Below, one piece after another: positions 8,947 to 18,443 of a DNA stretch of 51,488 bases. The DNA comes from Lachnospiraceae bacterium (GTDB taxonomy: Bacteria; Bacillota; Clostridia; Lachnospirales; Lachnospiraceae). A model generated the notes under the pieces. The model worked only from the letters and a program-made list of their open reading frames with translations, was not told where the DNA came from and did not search any database. The stretch is taken from contig BLLU01000126.1 in assembly GCA_011959105.1 (NCBI GenBank), positions 1 through 51,488 on the forward strand. Reading direction: 5' to 3'. The translations under genes and the position numbers were made by a program. Each line of letters starts with the position of its first letter. Position 1 is the stretch's first letter.

Positions 8947-9714
8947 TTATTCTGCATTTTTACAAATCAATTCTTCCGCCAGATCCATATATGCCTCTGC
9001 ACCCGCAGACTTAGGGTCATAAACGGTAATTGGCTCTCCATAGCTGGGAGCTTCCGCCAAACGGATATTTCTGGGAATCAATGTCTGAAATATGTATTGT
9101 GTCAGGTTGCTCTTCACATTTTCCACCACCTGGTTAGACAGATTGGTGCGGGAATCATACATGGTAAAAATCACACCTTCCATTTCCAGATCCGGGTTCA
9201 ATCTCTCCTTCACCAGATTCACAGTGTGAATTAACTGGCTGAGACCTTCCAGAGCATAATACTCACATTGAATGGGTACCAGAACGGAATCTGCGGTAGT
9301 CATGGAATTGATGGTGAGCATATTCAGGGACGGAGGACAATCAATGATAATAAAATCGAATTTATCCTCTATGAAATCCACTGCATTCTTTAATATAAAC
9401 TCTTTGCGATCCACGCCGATCAGTTCAATCTCTGCGGCTGCCAGATTAACATTGGAAGGTATGACAGATACACCGGGTATGACATCGGATATTATACAGT
9501 CATTGATTGTACATTCTTCCAGTATTAATTCATAAATGGTGTCATCCAGGTTATTTTTGTCAATACCGAATCCACTGGTGGTATTGCCCTGGGGATCCGT
9601 GTCAATTACCAGAACTTTCTTTCCTTTTACCGCCAGAGCGGCTGACAGGTTGATTGACGTGGTGGTCTTTCCCACACCGCCTTTTTGGTTTGCGACTGCA
9701 ATAATTCTACCCAT
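8947..9714 (-). CDS. parA: Chromosome partitioning ATPase ParA/Soj
   Basis: A 255-residue ATPase of the ParA/MinD family, which acts with ParB in origin segregation and, in Bacillus, modulates DnaA. The deviant Walker A motif KGGVGKTTTSINL is at the N-terminus (about residues 10-22), followed by DTDPQGNTTSGFGI and the Walker B-like DFIIIDCPPSL. The length is that of chromosomal Soj proteins and there is no N-terminal HTH of the plasmid type. It is first in the parA-parB-DUF4446 run. A TATAAT lies upstream on the minus strand near 9770, but the -35 is weak. Confidence 0.97.
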   Translation of the reverse strand: MGRIIAVANQKGGVGKTTTSINLSAALAVKGKKVLVIDTDPQGNTTSGFGIDKNNLDDTIYELILEECTINDCIISDVIPGVSVIPSNVNLAAAEIELIGVDRKEFILKNAVDFIEDKFDFIIIDCPPSLNMLTINSMTTADSVLVPIQCEYYALEGLSQLIHTVNLVKERLNPDLEMEGVIFTMYDSRTNLSNQVVENVKSNLTQYIFQTLIPRNIRLAEAPSYGEPITVYDPKSAGAEAYMDLAEELICKNAE

Positions 9715-10416
9715 AGATTCGTATTACCTTTCTCATTTACGTAACTTTTTGTAATGCCTTTTCATTATATCACTTATGGGAATAGATAGCTATAGGAATT
9801 TTCATGTTTTTTATAAGTATAAGGACAGGAATATTGAGAAAATTTGCAAGGGGTAACAGTCTGTAAGATAATTAATTCTCTCCTGTAACGGCAATCAATG
9901 TTTTACCATTCCATCTATATTTACTATGTATTTTACAGGTCTATTCTGCTATATATCTCTGCAATGCTTTACTGAATATAAGACATTTTCATAATATCAA
10001 ATTTTGGAAACCGCCGAAACAACTATGGAACAGCTGGAGTCCATATTGAACATCTGGCATTCCATATGTAATCTCTGTCATTTGATTAGCACAAACAGAA
10101 AGACATCTATCTATCTTTTCCTTCCATGTATCATTTTACAATATGTTACTATTAAACAATTTCCTATGTTTCATTCCTATTACAAAAATCTCTTTATTTC
10201 TGTCCCAGGATATATTTTATTATACGACTGAACAATTTTGTAAGCTATTCCATATTTTAAAAATACTTTGAACAAACATCTACGTAATATACTACCAATA
10301 TGTGCCTCCGGTAAAGGAAAATGTTTTTCAAAGAGCCCTGTAACTTTTAACAGTCCATGTTTCACACCTAAATATCAGTATGTTTCACATTTTCATTACA
10401 AAATCTAGTGTCAAAA

Positions 10417-10432
10417 TGTTTCACGTGAAACA
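10417..10432. promoter_or_regulatory. parS site 1
   Basis: The 16-base palindrome TGTTTCACGTGAAACA matches the Bacillus/Firmicute parS consensus perfectly. This is the centromere-like site on which ParB loads. It lies about 9 kb from oriC and 700 bases upstream of parA. Confidence 0.97.
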
Positions 10433-10475
10433 TTATCTTGTGTTTTACATGCTTCATACCTATATAGAAAAGGAA

Positions 10476-10491
10476 TGTTTCACGTGAAACA
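10476..10491. promoter_or_regulatory. parS site 2
   Basis: A second perfect TGTTTCACGTGAAACA, 59 bases from the first (start to start). It sits 18 bases beyond the stop of the response regulator gene, within that gene's 3' untranslated region. Confidence 0.97.
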
Positions 10492-10509
10492 TTCCCAAAA
10501 TTACATAAA

Positions 10510-11154
10510 TCAATACAACTTAATTAAATCATTCTTAATAGCAAATACTGCTGCCTGAGTTCTATCACTCACATCAATCTTCTTAAATATATTGGATATA
10601 TGATTTTTTACAGTCCTTTCACTGATCTTAAGTTCATTGGCAATTTCCTTATTGAGTTTTCCATTTGCCACCTCAATTAATACTTCCAATTCCCTTTTAG
10701 TAAGTTCATCAATTTTATCCTTATCCCTGTCTCTGGATACCATCCTACTATTCAAGACAGGAATTAAATTAGGCTGAATATAAATCTGTCCGGAAAAAAC
10801 AGTATGTATTGCCTTCTTTAACTCTACAAACTCAGACTCTTTTAAAATGTATCCATCTACACCTAGATCCATAGCCTTTAACAAATATTCGATTTCATTG
10901 TGTACAGTAAGAACTAATACTTTCACATCCAAATGATTATTTCGAATTTCTCTTAAAACTTCTATACCGTTCTTAACAGGCATATTGATATCTAGCAGCA
11001 ATACCTGGGGCCTTACTTTATAAATCATTTCCAGGCACTGCTCTCCGTTACTTACTTCTCCAACTATTTCAACTGAATTATCACATTCCAGTAATTGTCT
11101 GATGCCTTCTCTCATCAAGATATGGTCATCAGCCAACATAACCCTTATGCTCAT
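10510..11154 (-). CDS. NarL/DegU-type response regulator
   Basis: A 214-residue two-component regulator. The N-terminal receiver domain has the acidic pair Asp9-Asp10, the phospho-acceptor Asp55 (LLLDINMP) and the usual Lys (YILKES). A LuxR-type helix-turn-helix follows at about residues 148-205, with ELTKRELEVLIEVANG and SERTVKNHISNIFKKI. It is 27 bases downstream of its kinase. The overall form resembles DegU, but the targets cannot be told from the sequence. The gene is AT-rich compared with parAB and rsmG, which it separates; this may reflect later insertion of the pair. parS site 2 is directly behind its stop codon. Confidence 0.93.
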   Translation of the reverse strand: MSIRVMLADDHILMREGIRQLLECDNSVEIVGEVSNGEQCLEMIYKVRPQVLLLDINMPVKNGIEVLREIRNNHLDVKVLVLTVHNEIEYLLKAMDLGVDGYILKESEFVELKKAIHTVFSGQIYIQPNLIPVLNSRMVSRDRDKDKIDELTKRELEVLIEVANGKLNKEIANELKISERTVKNHISNIFKKIDVSDRTQAAVFAIKNDLIKLY

Positions 11155-11181
11155 AACTATACCTCCTTGTCTTATCCTGAA

Positions 11182-11889
11182 TTACTTAAGTGGAATTACG
11201 ATAGATATTTTTGTTCCCAAGTTAATTTCAGAAGTTATATGGATTTCTCCTCCTAATAACATAACTCTCTCTTTTACTACCGATAAACCAAAATGCTTTT
11301 GACCATCCTGTTGGCCATCCACAAATCCTTTTCCATTGTCCTCTATTTTGATATAACAGACTTTATTCTCTGAATAGCACTTAAAAAATATTTCATTTCC
11401 ACCAGAGTGATTAATTGCATTTGAAATACATTCTTGAATAATCCGATATATATTCGCCATGATAATGTAATATGTAGTATCTACATTGCCTATCTCTGCA
11501 TGGATCTGAAAGGCATGATCTTTATTTGCATATTGGATATATCGTTGAATGGTTTCCTCAATTCCCAAATCATCAAAGGACATAGGCCGAAGATCAAATA
11601 TGGTATTTCTGATCTCCTCAATAACCATTTTGATATTCTGCTTCACCTCAGCCAATTCCAATTTAGACTTTACTATATCTTTATCCATATAGATACCGGC
11701 CAAGTCTACCTGATGAATCACATGGGCAAGGGTCTGCAAAGAAGTGTCATGTAATTCCATGGCAATACGCTGACGTTCTTCCTCTTGTATATTTAAAATA
11801 CTGAGGTTATTTATAGAATATATAGAATTAATATTATTATCTGAATTATTAATATATGATCTACCATTTTCTTTCATAACATGCACCAT
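11182..11889 (-). CDS. DegS-like cytosolic sensor histidine kinase
   Basis: A 235-residue kinase with a HisKA_3 dimerisation/phospho-acceptor box (EEERQRIAMELHDTSLQTL, His47) and an HATPase_c domain with N box ISNAINHSGG and G box IEDNGKGFVDGQ. There is no membrane segment and almost no sensor region, since only about 35 polar, Asn/Ser-rich residues precede the His box. It is much shorter than B. subtilis DegS (385 residues), so it must take its signal through a partner or directly in the cytoplasm. The ATG at 11889 is the first start; ATG at residue 5 is an alternative. It pairs with the response regulator just downstream. Confidence 0.9.
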   Translation of the reverse strand: MVHVMKENGRSYINNSDNNINSIYSINNLSILNIQEEERQRIAMELHDTSLQTLAHVIHQVDLAGIYMDKDIVKSKLELAEVKQNIKMVIEEIRNTIFDLRPMSFDDLGIEETIQRYIQYANKDHAFQIHAEIGNVDTTYYIIMANIYRIIQECISNAINHSGGNEIFFKCYSENKVCYIKIEDNGKGFVDGQQDGQKHFGLSVVKERVMLLGGEIHITSEINLGTKISIVIPLK

Positions 11890-11959
11890 TCAAAATATCG
11901 TATTTCTATCATATACTATTTTCGAAACGAAGAAAAGAGTTTTTATACAAATTTAAGTT

Positions 11960-12685
11960 TTATTTTATAGGCTGCTTTGTCGGCATTCCTGCCTTACGAG
12001 GATACTTCTTGGAAGTAGGCTGTACCTTTTCCACGCAGATCAGACTGCGGAAAATATCACTGTCCGGCAAGGTAAATTCTTCCGTTTTTATTATTTTTCC
12101 TCCCAGCAGAAAAATTGCATTTTTTGATATCTCCAGTTCTTCACTGACTTTTTCCGATTTATAAGAGACAAAGCATCCACCCAATTTCACAAAGGGCAAA
12201 CAGTACTCGGACAGGCTTGCCAAATGGGCCACAGCCCGGGACACACATAGATCAAACTGTTCCCTGATCTGACCCGGCCTGGCGTAATCCTCCGCCCGGC
12301 CATGCAGAGTGTGTACGCCGTCCAAACCCAATTCGGCAATTACCGCATCCAAAAATTGAAGCCGCTTATTGAGACTGTCAAGAAGAGTTATTTCCATCCA
12401 GGGAAAGGCTATTTTAAGAGCCAGTCCCGGGAATCCCGCGCCAGTACCCACATCTATTACCCTGCATTCCCTGGAAGTGTCAAATATTCTGGTGAGGGAA
12501 AGGCTGTCAATAAAATGCTTTTTCATTACTTCTTCATATTCCGTTATGCCGGTGAGATTCATAAAGCCATTCCATTCCACCAGCATTTCATAATACCGGA
12601 TAAACTGATTCATCTGCAGATCTGTCAACTGCACTTGTATTTCCTGTAAATCCTTTCTGAATTGACCTGTATCATATATACTCAT
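11960..12685 (-). CDS. rsmG: 16S rRNA (guanine527-N7)-methyltransferase RsmG
   Basis: RsmG (GidB) methylates G527 of 16S rRNA with SAM. The 241 residues are close to the usual 210-240. The SAM-binding motif DVGTGAGFPGLALKI and the family segments NLTGITEYEEVMKKHFIDSL and SRAVAHLASLSEYCLP are present. The C-terminal tail is Lys/Pro-rich (SKKYPRKAGMPTKQ). It follows mnmG by 48 bases, the classical gid arrangement. Loss of RsmG is known to give low-level streptomycin resistance; the copy here looks intact. Confidence 0.96.
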   Translation of the reverse strand: MSIYDTGQFRKDLQEIQVQLTDLQMNQFIRYYEMLVEWNGFMNLTGITEYEEVMKKHFIDSLSLTRIFDTSRECRVIDVGTGAGFPGLALKIAFPWMEITLLDSLNKRLQFLDAVIAELGLDGVHTLHGRAEDYARPGQIREQFDLCVSRAVAHLASLSEYCLPFVKLGGCFVSYKSEKVSEELEISKNAIFLLGGKIIKTEEFTLPDSDIFRSLICVEKVQPTSKKYPRKAGMPTKQPIK

Positions 12686-12733
12686 ATAATCCTCCAGATA
12701 AAATATCTCCCCATATATCTTACAAAGGCAATA

Positions 12734-14644
12734 CTATTTTTTCTGATTTTCATGTTCCAAATAAATCAGCAGCACCGATATATCCGCCGGAGAAACCCCC
12801 GAAATCCGGGAAGCCTGTCCTAAAGATATGGGCCGGTATTCCTTCAGTTTCTGTCTGGCTTCCAACCTTAAAGAAGAGACATGATCATAGTTCAGATCCG
12901 GGGGAATTTTCTTTTTTTCCATCTTTTTATACTGTTCCACCTGCCGCATCTGTCGCTGGATATATCCCTCATATTTGATCTCAATCTCCACCTGCTGGGT
13001 CACATCCTTCGGAAGAGCTTTTCTTTCCGGGTCAATTTCCGACAAAATCTGATAGTCCAATTCCGGCCTGCAGATCAATTCTGCCAAAGAAGCCGCCGTT
13101 TTTAAGGAACTGCTGCCATGAGACTGAAGGAAATCCTGCATTTTCTGATTTGCACCTATAATACTGGATTTTAAGCGGCATATCTCCTGTTGAATCATTT
13201 TTTCTTTCTCCAACAATCGCAGATATTGTTCCTCAGACACCAGACCCACTTTATATCCTTTCTTGCCAAGGCGCAGATCCGCGTTATCCTGACGAAGCAA
13301 CAGTCTGTATTCCGCCCGGGAAGTCATCATCCGATAAGGTTCCCGATTATCCTTTGTCACCAAATCGTCTATCAGCACGCCGATATAACTCTCAGACCGA
13401 TCCAAAAGCAAAGGTTCCCTGCCCAACAGAGACATGGCAGCATTGATTCCCGCCACCAGGCCCTGGGCTGCTGCCTCCTCGTATCCGCTGCTCCCATTAA
13501 ACTGACCGCCGCTGAACAAACCTTCCACTTCCTTAAACTCCAAAGTGGGATACAATTGTCTGGCACTGATGCAATCATATTCAATGGCATAAGCATTCCT
13601 CACAATCTTACATTGTTCCAGGCCGGGAACGGTGCGGTACATGGCAAGCTGTACATCCTCAGGCAGAGAAGAAGACATGCCACCCACATATACTTCGTTG
13701 GTATGAAGTCCTTCCGGTTCTATAAACACCTGATGCCTGCTCTTGTCCGCAAACTTAACCACCTTATCCTCAATGGAAGGACAATACCTGGGACCTGTTC
13801 CCTGGATAATACCGGCATAAATGGGGGATCTGTCCAGATTCTCCCGGATAATCTCATGGGTCTGTTCATTGGTATAGGTGAGCCAACAGGAGACTTGAGG
13901 TTTTTGCACCGATTCCGGGTCTGTGGAAAAAGAAAAAGGTACCACCATCGGATCTCCCAACTGTTCCTCCATCTTGGAATAATCTATACTTCTTCCGTCC
14001 ATCCTGGCAGGAGTCCCTGTCTTAAAACGACGCATTTCTATGCCCATCTCTTTCAGGGAATCCGTCAGGTAATTGGCGGCCTGCAGCCCATTAGGTCCTG
14101 TGTAAGTGATGGATTCCCCGCAAAGACATCTGGCTTTCAAATAGGTACCCGTACAAAGAATCACGGCCCCGCATTCATAGACGGCTCCTGTAAAAGTCTT
14201 TACTCCTGTCACCCTCTTTTTATCTGACTCCCGGCTCCAGAGAAGTTCACAGACTTCCGCCTGTTTGATGGTAAGATGCTCCTGATTCTCCAACACATGT
14301 CTCATTTCTCTGGTATATTCCGCCTTGTCTGCCTGAGCCCGCAAAGAATGAACGGCAGGACCCTTGGAAACATTCAGCATTTTAGACTGTATAAATGTCC
14401 TGTCAATAACTTTCCCCATCTCACCGCCCAGAGCATCCACTTCCCGTACCAGATGTCCTTTGGAAGAACCACCTATATTGGGATTACAGGGCATTAATGC
14501 AATACTGTCCACACTGACCGTAAAAATCACTGTTTCCAGACCAAGCCTGGCACAGGCCAGGGCCGCCTCACAGCCTGCATGTCCCGCGCCCACCACACAA
14601 ACATCCACTTTTTCTCTGATACCCAATCCCATACTCATACTCAC
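12734..14644 (-). CDS. mnmG: tRNA uridine-34 5-carboxymethylaminomethyl modification enzyme MnmG
   Basis: MnmG (GidA) is the FAD-dependent partner of MnmE. Together they modify U34 of tRNAs that read split codon boxes. The 636 residues fit the family (about 620-635). The N-terminal dinucleotide fold reads [14 protein letters not shown], followed by the family signatures [23 protein letters not shown] (quoted in parts: [20 protein letters not shown]) and SCWLTYTN. The C-terminal helical domain ends with [20 protein letters not shown], typical of GidA. It lies 28 bases downstream of mnmE. The ATG chosen gives MSMSMGLG; a start a few residues later is possible. Confidence 0.97.
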   Translation of the reverse strand: MSMSMGLGIREKVDVCVVGAGHAGCEAALACARLGLETVIFTVSVDSIALMPCNPNIGGSSKGHLVREVDALGGEMGKVIDRTFIQSKMLNVSKGPAVHSLRAQADKAEYTREMRHVLENQEHLTIKQAEVCELLWSRESDKKRVTGVKTFTGAVYECGAVILCTGTYLKARCLCGESITYTGPNGLQAANYLTDSLKEMGIEMRRFKTGTPARMDGRSIDYSKMEEQLGDPMVVPFSFSTDPESVQKPQVSCWLTYTNEQTHEIIRENLDRSPIYAGIIQGTGPRYCPSIEDKVVKFADKSRHQVFIEPEGLHTNEVYVGGMSSSLPEDVQLAMYRTVPGLEQCKIVRNAYAIEYDCISARQLYPTLEFKEVEGLFSGGQFNGSSGYEEAAAQGLVAGINAAMSLLGREPLLLDRSESYIGVLIDDLVTKDNREPYRMMTSRAEYRLLLRQDNADLRLGKKGYKVGLVSEEQYLRLLEKEKMIQQEICRLKSSIIGANQKMQDFLQSHGSSSLKTAASLAELICRPELDYQILSEIDPERKALPKDVTQQVEIEIKYEGYIQRQMRQVEQYKKMEKKKIPPDLNYDHVSSLRLEARQKLKEYRPISLGQASRISGVSPADISVLLIYLEHENQKK

Positions 14645-14672
14645 GCCTCATCCTGTAAATCCAACTGTAAAC

Positions 14673-16082
14673 TTATTTCCCCATACAAAATTTGGAGAAA
14701 ATCTCCTGTACCAGATCCTCTCCCACTTCCTCTCCCACAATAGAACCAAGCGCCGTATATGCTCCCATCAAATCTATGGAATAAAAATCTTCCGGCATAC
14801 GGGCCTCCAGGCCCTGGCGTACCAAAAGCAGACTTTTCCCTGCTTCCTCCAAAGCCTCCTTATGCCGCAGATTGGTGATCACGGCTTCCCTGTTCCCTTT
14901 CAATTCTCCGTCAAAAAAGAGTTTTTCAATCTCTTTTCCCAGCAAATCCAAACCGGCGCCACTGCTGGCGGAAATCCTCACAATGGGAATATCTGCTCTT
15001 TCCGGAAAAAAAGCATGTATCTGATCCTCTGACACTATAGTGTTCAAATCCGTTTTATTAATTACCACAATCACATGTTTCTGCCCAATAAAGGAAATAA
15101 TCTCTTTCTCCCGTTCATCCGGCAGTTCACTGCCGTCTATCACAAATAAAATCAAGTCCGCCTTTTGGGCATATTCCCTGGCCCTGTCCACACCGATCCG
15201 TTCCACCACATCCTCCGTATGACGGATACCCGCAGTGTCAATCATATGCAAAGTAATGCCCCGGAGGCTGATGGTCTCCTGCAGAATATCCCTGGTGGTG
15301 CCCGGAACCTGGGTTACAATAGCCCGTTCTTCTCCCAATATGGCATTGAGCAGAGAAGATTTTCCCGCATTGGGCCTTCCCAGAATCACTGTTTGGATTC
15401 CCTCTCTCATCAATCTGCCATCCTGGGAGGATGCAATCAATTTTTCAATTCTGTCTATAAAAGAAGTACATTTCAGAGACAGCCTCTCCTCATATCCCTC
15501 CAGACTGATATGTTCCGGATCATCCAGAGCAGATTCGATAAAGGCTACTTCATAAAGAATCTGCTGCCGCAGATCCCTCACCACCAAAGCCAGTTTCCCC
15601 GTAAGCTGCTCTATGGAAGATGATAAAGCCATCTCGCTTTGAGAATGAATCACATCCATCACGGCTTCTGCCTGAGACAGATCCATTCTGCCATTAAGAA
15701 ATGCCCTCTTGGTAAACTCTCCCGGCTCCGCCAATCTGGCGCCGTTCCTGAGTACCAACTGCAATACTTTCTGTAAAAGCAGTACGCCTCCATGACAGTT
15801 GATCTCCACCGTATCCTCTCCGGTATAGCTGTGCGGGGCTTTCATCAATACTGCCAGCACCTCGTCCACAATTCCTTTTTTCCAATCTTCTCCCTCTTTG
15901 GTATCCACAATATATCCATGAGATACGGTATGACTGGATTTACCGGACAATTTTCTAAGACCGGCAGAATTATAAAAAATATGATCCACCAGAGAAACGG
16001 CTTCCGGACCGGACACCCGGATAATCCCTATTCCCGCTTCAGACAAGGCTGTGGCAATGGCAGCTATCGTATCTGTGCGCAT
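14673..16082 (-). CDS. mnmE: tRNA modification GTPase MnmE
   Basis: MnmE (TrmE) is a K+-activated GTPase that works with MnmG on U34 of tRNA. The N-terminal folate-binding domain starts MRTDTIAAIATALSEAGIGI. A helical domain contains the inserted G domain with P-loop GRPNAGKSS (235-243), the switch segment VPGTTRDILQE, DTAG (in MIDTAGIRHTED) and NKTD. The protein ends in the family's catalytic FCMGK motif, so it is complete. It follows jag after a terminator hairpin. Confidence 0.97.
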   Translation of the reverse strand: MRTDTIAAIATALSEAGIGIIRVSGPEAVSLVDHIFYNSAGLRKLSGKSSHTVSHGYIVDTKEGEDWKKGIVDEVLAVLMKAPHSYTGEDTVEINCHGGVLLLQKVLQLVLRNGARLAEPGEFTKRAFLNGRMDLSQAEAVMDVIHSQSEMALSSSIEQLTGKLALVVRDLRQQILYEVAFIESALDDPEHISLEGYEERLSLKCTSFIDRIEKLIASSQDGRLMREGIQTVILGRPNAGKSSLLNAILGEERAIVTQVPGTTRDILQETISLRGITLHMIDTAGIRHTEDVVERIGVDRAREYAQKADLILFVIDGSELPDEREKEIISFIGQKHVIVVINKTDLNTIVSEDQIHAFFPERADIPIVRISASSGAGLDLLGKEIEKLFFDGELKGNREAVITNLRHKEALEEAGKSLLLVRQGLEARMPEDFYSIDLMGAYTALGSIVGEEVGEDLVQEIFSKFCMGK

Positions 16083-16149
16083 ACAAAACCTCCTACCTGA
16101 AAAACAACCACGCTACCGCATCCATATGAATATGGAATTCGTATGAAAA

Positions 16150-16186
16150 CGGAAAAGAATACCGAATGTATCGCTACATTCGGTAT
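16150..16186 (-). terminator. Terminator between jag and mnmE
   Basis: The 12-base arms ATACCGAATGTA (16159-16170) and TACATTCGGTAT (16175-16186) enclose the 4-base loop TCGC. The minus strand continues TCTTTTCC. It lies 9 bases after the jag stop, so the rpmH-to-jag transcript can end here and mnmE probably has its own promoter as well. Confidence 0.8.
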
Positions 16187-16195
16187 CCCTGCCTT

Positions 16196-16825
16196 TTATG
16201 AATAGCGCTTTAATGTAACCACCACTCTTCTGAAAGGTTCATCCCCTTCACTGTGGGTTGTCACATATTTGTCATTCTGTAAGGTGGAATGGATAATACG
16301 TCTCTCATAAGGATTCATGGGCTCCAAGGATACAGGCCTCTTGTTCCTCTTCACCTTGTAGGCAATGTTCTTGGCAAGGTTCTCAAGAGTTTCCTTTCTT
16401 CTCTCCCTGTAGTTCTCCGTATCAACCTTCACCCGGATATATTCTTCCGCGTTCTTATTTACCACCAGGGATACCAGATATTGCAGGGAATCCAGAGTCT
16501 GTCCTCTCTTGCCGATCAGCACGCCCATATCATCGCCGCTCAACTCAATGTCCATGGACTTCTCTTCTTCATTGTATTTGGCCTCCACCACCACAATCAT
16601 ATGCATGGCGGCAAACACATCTTTCAGGAAATTCTTAGCGTCGTCCTCAAGGGAACATTTTACCCAGGCCTTAATGACCGCAGGCTTCGCACCGATTCCA
16701 AGAAATCCTGAAGATCCCTCCTCAATCACTTCATATTCCAGTTTATCACTGGCCACACCAAATTTCTGGCAGGCTTCAATAACGGCATCATTTACTGTCT
16801 TGGCAGATATTTCCATATATTCCAT
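16196..16825 (-). CDS. jag: Jag/KhpB-type RNA-binding protein
   Basis: A 209-residue protein with the Jag N-terminal domain (ISAKTVNDAVIEACQKFGV), a linker containing GFLGIGAKPAVIKAW, a KH-type domain with the RNA-contact loop GKRGQTLDSLQYL, and a C-terminal R3H domain (about residues 145-209, ERRIIHSTLQ). In Gram-positive bacteria KhpB, with KhpA, binds many RNAs and affects cell division and envelope synthesis. The gene is 18 bases downstream of yidC, its usual place. Confidence 0.95.
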   Translation of the reverse strand: MEYMEISAKTVNDAVIEACQKFGVASDKLEYEVIEEGSSGFLGIGAKPAVIKAWVKCSLEDDAKNFLKDVFAAMHMIVVVEAKYNEEEKSMDIELSGDDMGVLIGKRGQTLDSLQYLVSLVVNKNAEEYIRVKVDTENYRERRKETLENLAKNIAYKVKRNKRPVSLEPMNPYERRIIHSTLQNDKYVTTHSEGDEPFRRVVVTLKRYS

Positions 16826-16843
16826 TTCTTTTTCCCCCTGCTT

Positions 16844-18163
16844 CTATTTGTTATTTTTTTCGTTATATTCCTTCACCATATTAGCCTTGGCGGCAATACT
16901 GCCCGGTTTTGACTTACTGCTGTACTCCACATTGGGTATCTTTTTATCGGAAACATCTTTGGAGGAAGAAGCGCTTTCCCCACCGGTATTCATATTGGCC
17001 CTGCTGGCTATATTCCTGGTATTCATACTGGCATAAGCGTTCATCATTTCCTGCTGTTTCTGAATTTTCTCAAGTTTCTTGGCACTTTTGACGGAATTCT
17101 TTTTAACAATATCCTCAAAACTCATTCTGTCCAGACGCTTATTGATAATAATCATCAATATGGTACGTACCACGGCGCTGGCAATCCAGTACAGACCCAG
17201 ACCGGAAGGCAATGTAAAACAGAACCACGCAGAAAAAATTGGCATGATCATATTCATCATCTTCATGGAAGATGCCATGCTGTTCTCACTGCCCCTGTTC
17301 TCCGGCTGAGGCATCAGCTTCACACTGATCAGCTGCGTCACAGCCGCCAGTACCGGGATTAACACCGCTCCGATCAGCAATCCCCAGGCCTGCATGGGAT
17401 AAGCGTTGGCGATGATATGCTGAGGAGAATTGGCAATATTCAAACCAAGAAAATTATTATAGATATCCAAAAGCCCCTTGGTTGTGTCATTGCTCAGGAT
17501 TAACTGCCCCGAATAAGTAAGCTCGGCCAGATTATAGTGTTCCGACACTAATGCCATATCACTGCTGGACAATTTGTTCAGTACATCAATAAGGCTGTTA
17601 ATGCTGTTTTCCCCCGTATCCAGTATGTTCCTGCCATACATGGACATGGTGTTCTTGATGGTGCTTACTTCCGAACTTTTCAGGAATTCCGCGGCATCCG
17701 TGGTCATAATCCGATCTGCCAGGACCCGGAAGGTATTGCCAATTTTACTCACATAGGCAGGAATCGCATAGATCACCCGGTACAGAGCCAGCAGAATGGG
17801 CATCTGAATCAAAAGCTGAACACAGCTTCCCGAGGCGGACACGCCATATTTGGCGTAAACAGCCTGGATCTCCTGATTCTGAGCCATCATGGTCTCATTG
17901 TCTTTCTTATTCTTATACTTTTCCTGTATGGCCTGAATCTCCGGCTGCATCTTGTTGGACAGCTTGGAAAATTTCTGCTGTTTGATGGTCAAAGGCAGCA
18001 TGAGCAGATTGACCACCACCGTAAAAAGAATAATGGCAAGTCCGATATTGGGGAGACCAATCAAGTCGATAACTGTGAAAATACCTTCCATGATCATGCC
18101 CAGCAGCCTGGCCACCCATCCGATAATAAAGGTATCGTCCTTGGTTAATAAAATTGCATTCAT
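16844..18163 (-). CDS. yidC: Membrane protein insertase YidC/OxaA
   Basis: YidC inserts membrane proteins with or without SecYEG. The 439 residues show an N-terminal membrane segment (about residues 40-60), the family motif LLMLPLTIKQQKFSKLS with its cytoplasmic charged helical hairpin, then IQMPILLALYRVIY and further membrane segments up to GLGLYWIASAVVRTILM. The C-terminus is a long charged and Asn/Ser-rich tail of about 100 residues. A roughly 80-residue stretch between the second and third hydrophobic regions (about 145-230) is longer than in B. subtilis SpoIIIJ. No lipobox Cys is present at the N-terminus. Confidence 0.95.
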   Translation of the reverse strand: MNAILLTKDDTFIIGWVARLLGMIMEGIFTVIDLIGLPNIGLAIILFTVVVNLLMLPLTIKQQKFSKLSNKMQPEIQAIQEKYKNKKDNETMMAQNQEIQAVYAKYGVSASGSCVQLLIQMPILLALYRVIYAIPAYVSKIGNTFRVLADRIMTTDAAEFLKSSEVSTIKNTMSMYGRNILDTGENSINSLIDVLNKLSSSDMALVSEHYNLAELTYSGQLILSNDTTKGLLDIYNNFLGLNIANSPQHIIANAYPMQAWGLLIGAVLIPVLAAVTQLISVKLMPQPENRGSENSMASSMKMMNMIMPIFSAWFCFTLPSGLGLYWIASAVVRTILMIIINKRLDRMSFEDIVKKNSVKSAKKLEKIQKQQEMMNAYASMNTRNIASRANMNTGGESASSSKDVSDKKIPNVEYSSKSKPGSIAAKANMVKEYNEKNNK

Positions 18164-18222
18164 TCTTTACACCTTTCCTATCACCGCGGGAAATTCCGCG
18201 GCATCGCATCGGATAACGGCTG

Positions 18223-18435
18223 TCAGGGCACAGGGTCAAAGCCCCCCTTTGAAAAAGGATTGCAGCGCAGAATCCTCCAGACTGCCAAAAGGGATCCCTT
18301 GAAAGCGCCGTATTTCTGAACCGCCTCAAGTCCATATTGGGAACAGGTAGGAATATAAGGACATTTGGTGCGCTTCATAGGGGATATATATTTCTGATAA
18401 AACCGTATCAATGCAATTATAATCTTTTTCATCAT
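18223..18435 (-). CDS. yidD: Membrane protein insertion efficiency factor YidD
   Basis: A small protein of about 70 residues of the YidD family, which assists YidC-dependent insertion. The signature Cys-containing segment [15 protein letters not shown] and the C-terminal [17 protein letters not shown] are conserved. The open frame extends to a TTG four codons upstream (18447), but the paired ATG ATG AAA AAG at 18435 is the likelier start. It is a few bases downstream of the rnpA stop and about 60 bases upstream of yidC. Confidence 0.94.
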   Translation of the reverse strand: MMKKIIIALIRFYQKYISPMKRTKCPYIPTCSQYGLEAVQKYGAFKGSLLAVWRILRCNPFSKGGFDPVP

Positions 18436-18443
18436 ACTCAATT

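Larger units (their letters stand above)
9715..10509. other. AT-rich gene-free stretch upstream of parA, containing parS
   Basis: About 800 bases without a supported gene. Two short open frames (10004-10231 plus, 10180-10365 minus) have no recognisable product, no good ribosome-binding site and a composition like random AT-rich DNA. Besides the two perfect parS palindromes, there are two isolated half-sites TGTTTCAC at 10358-10365 and 10380-10387. The base composition is visibly more AT-rich than in the flanking housekeeping genes and continues into the adjacent two-component genes. Confidence 0.6.

Noticed and set aside
10004..10365. Two short open frames in the gene-free stretch upstream of parA
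   Set aside because: They have no ribosome-binding site, no known motif and an AT-rich random composition.
13190..14227. 345-residue open frame on the plus strand opposite mnmG
   Set aside because: It lies wholly inside mnmG on the opposite strand, and its composition is that of an antisense shadow.
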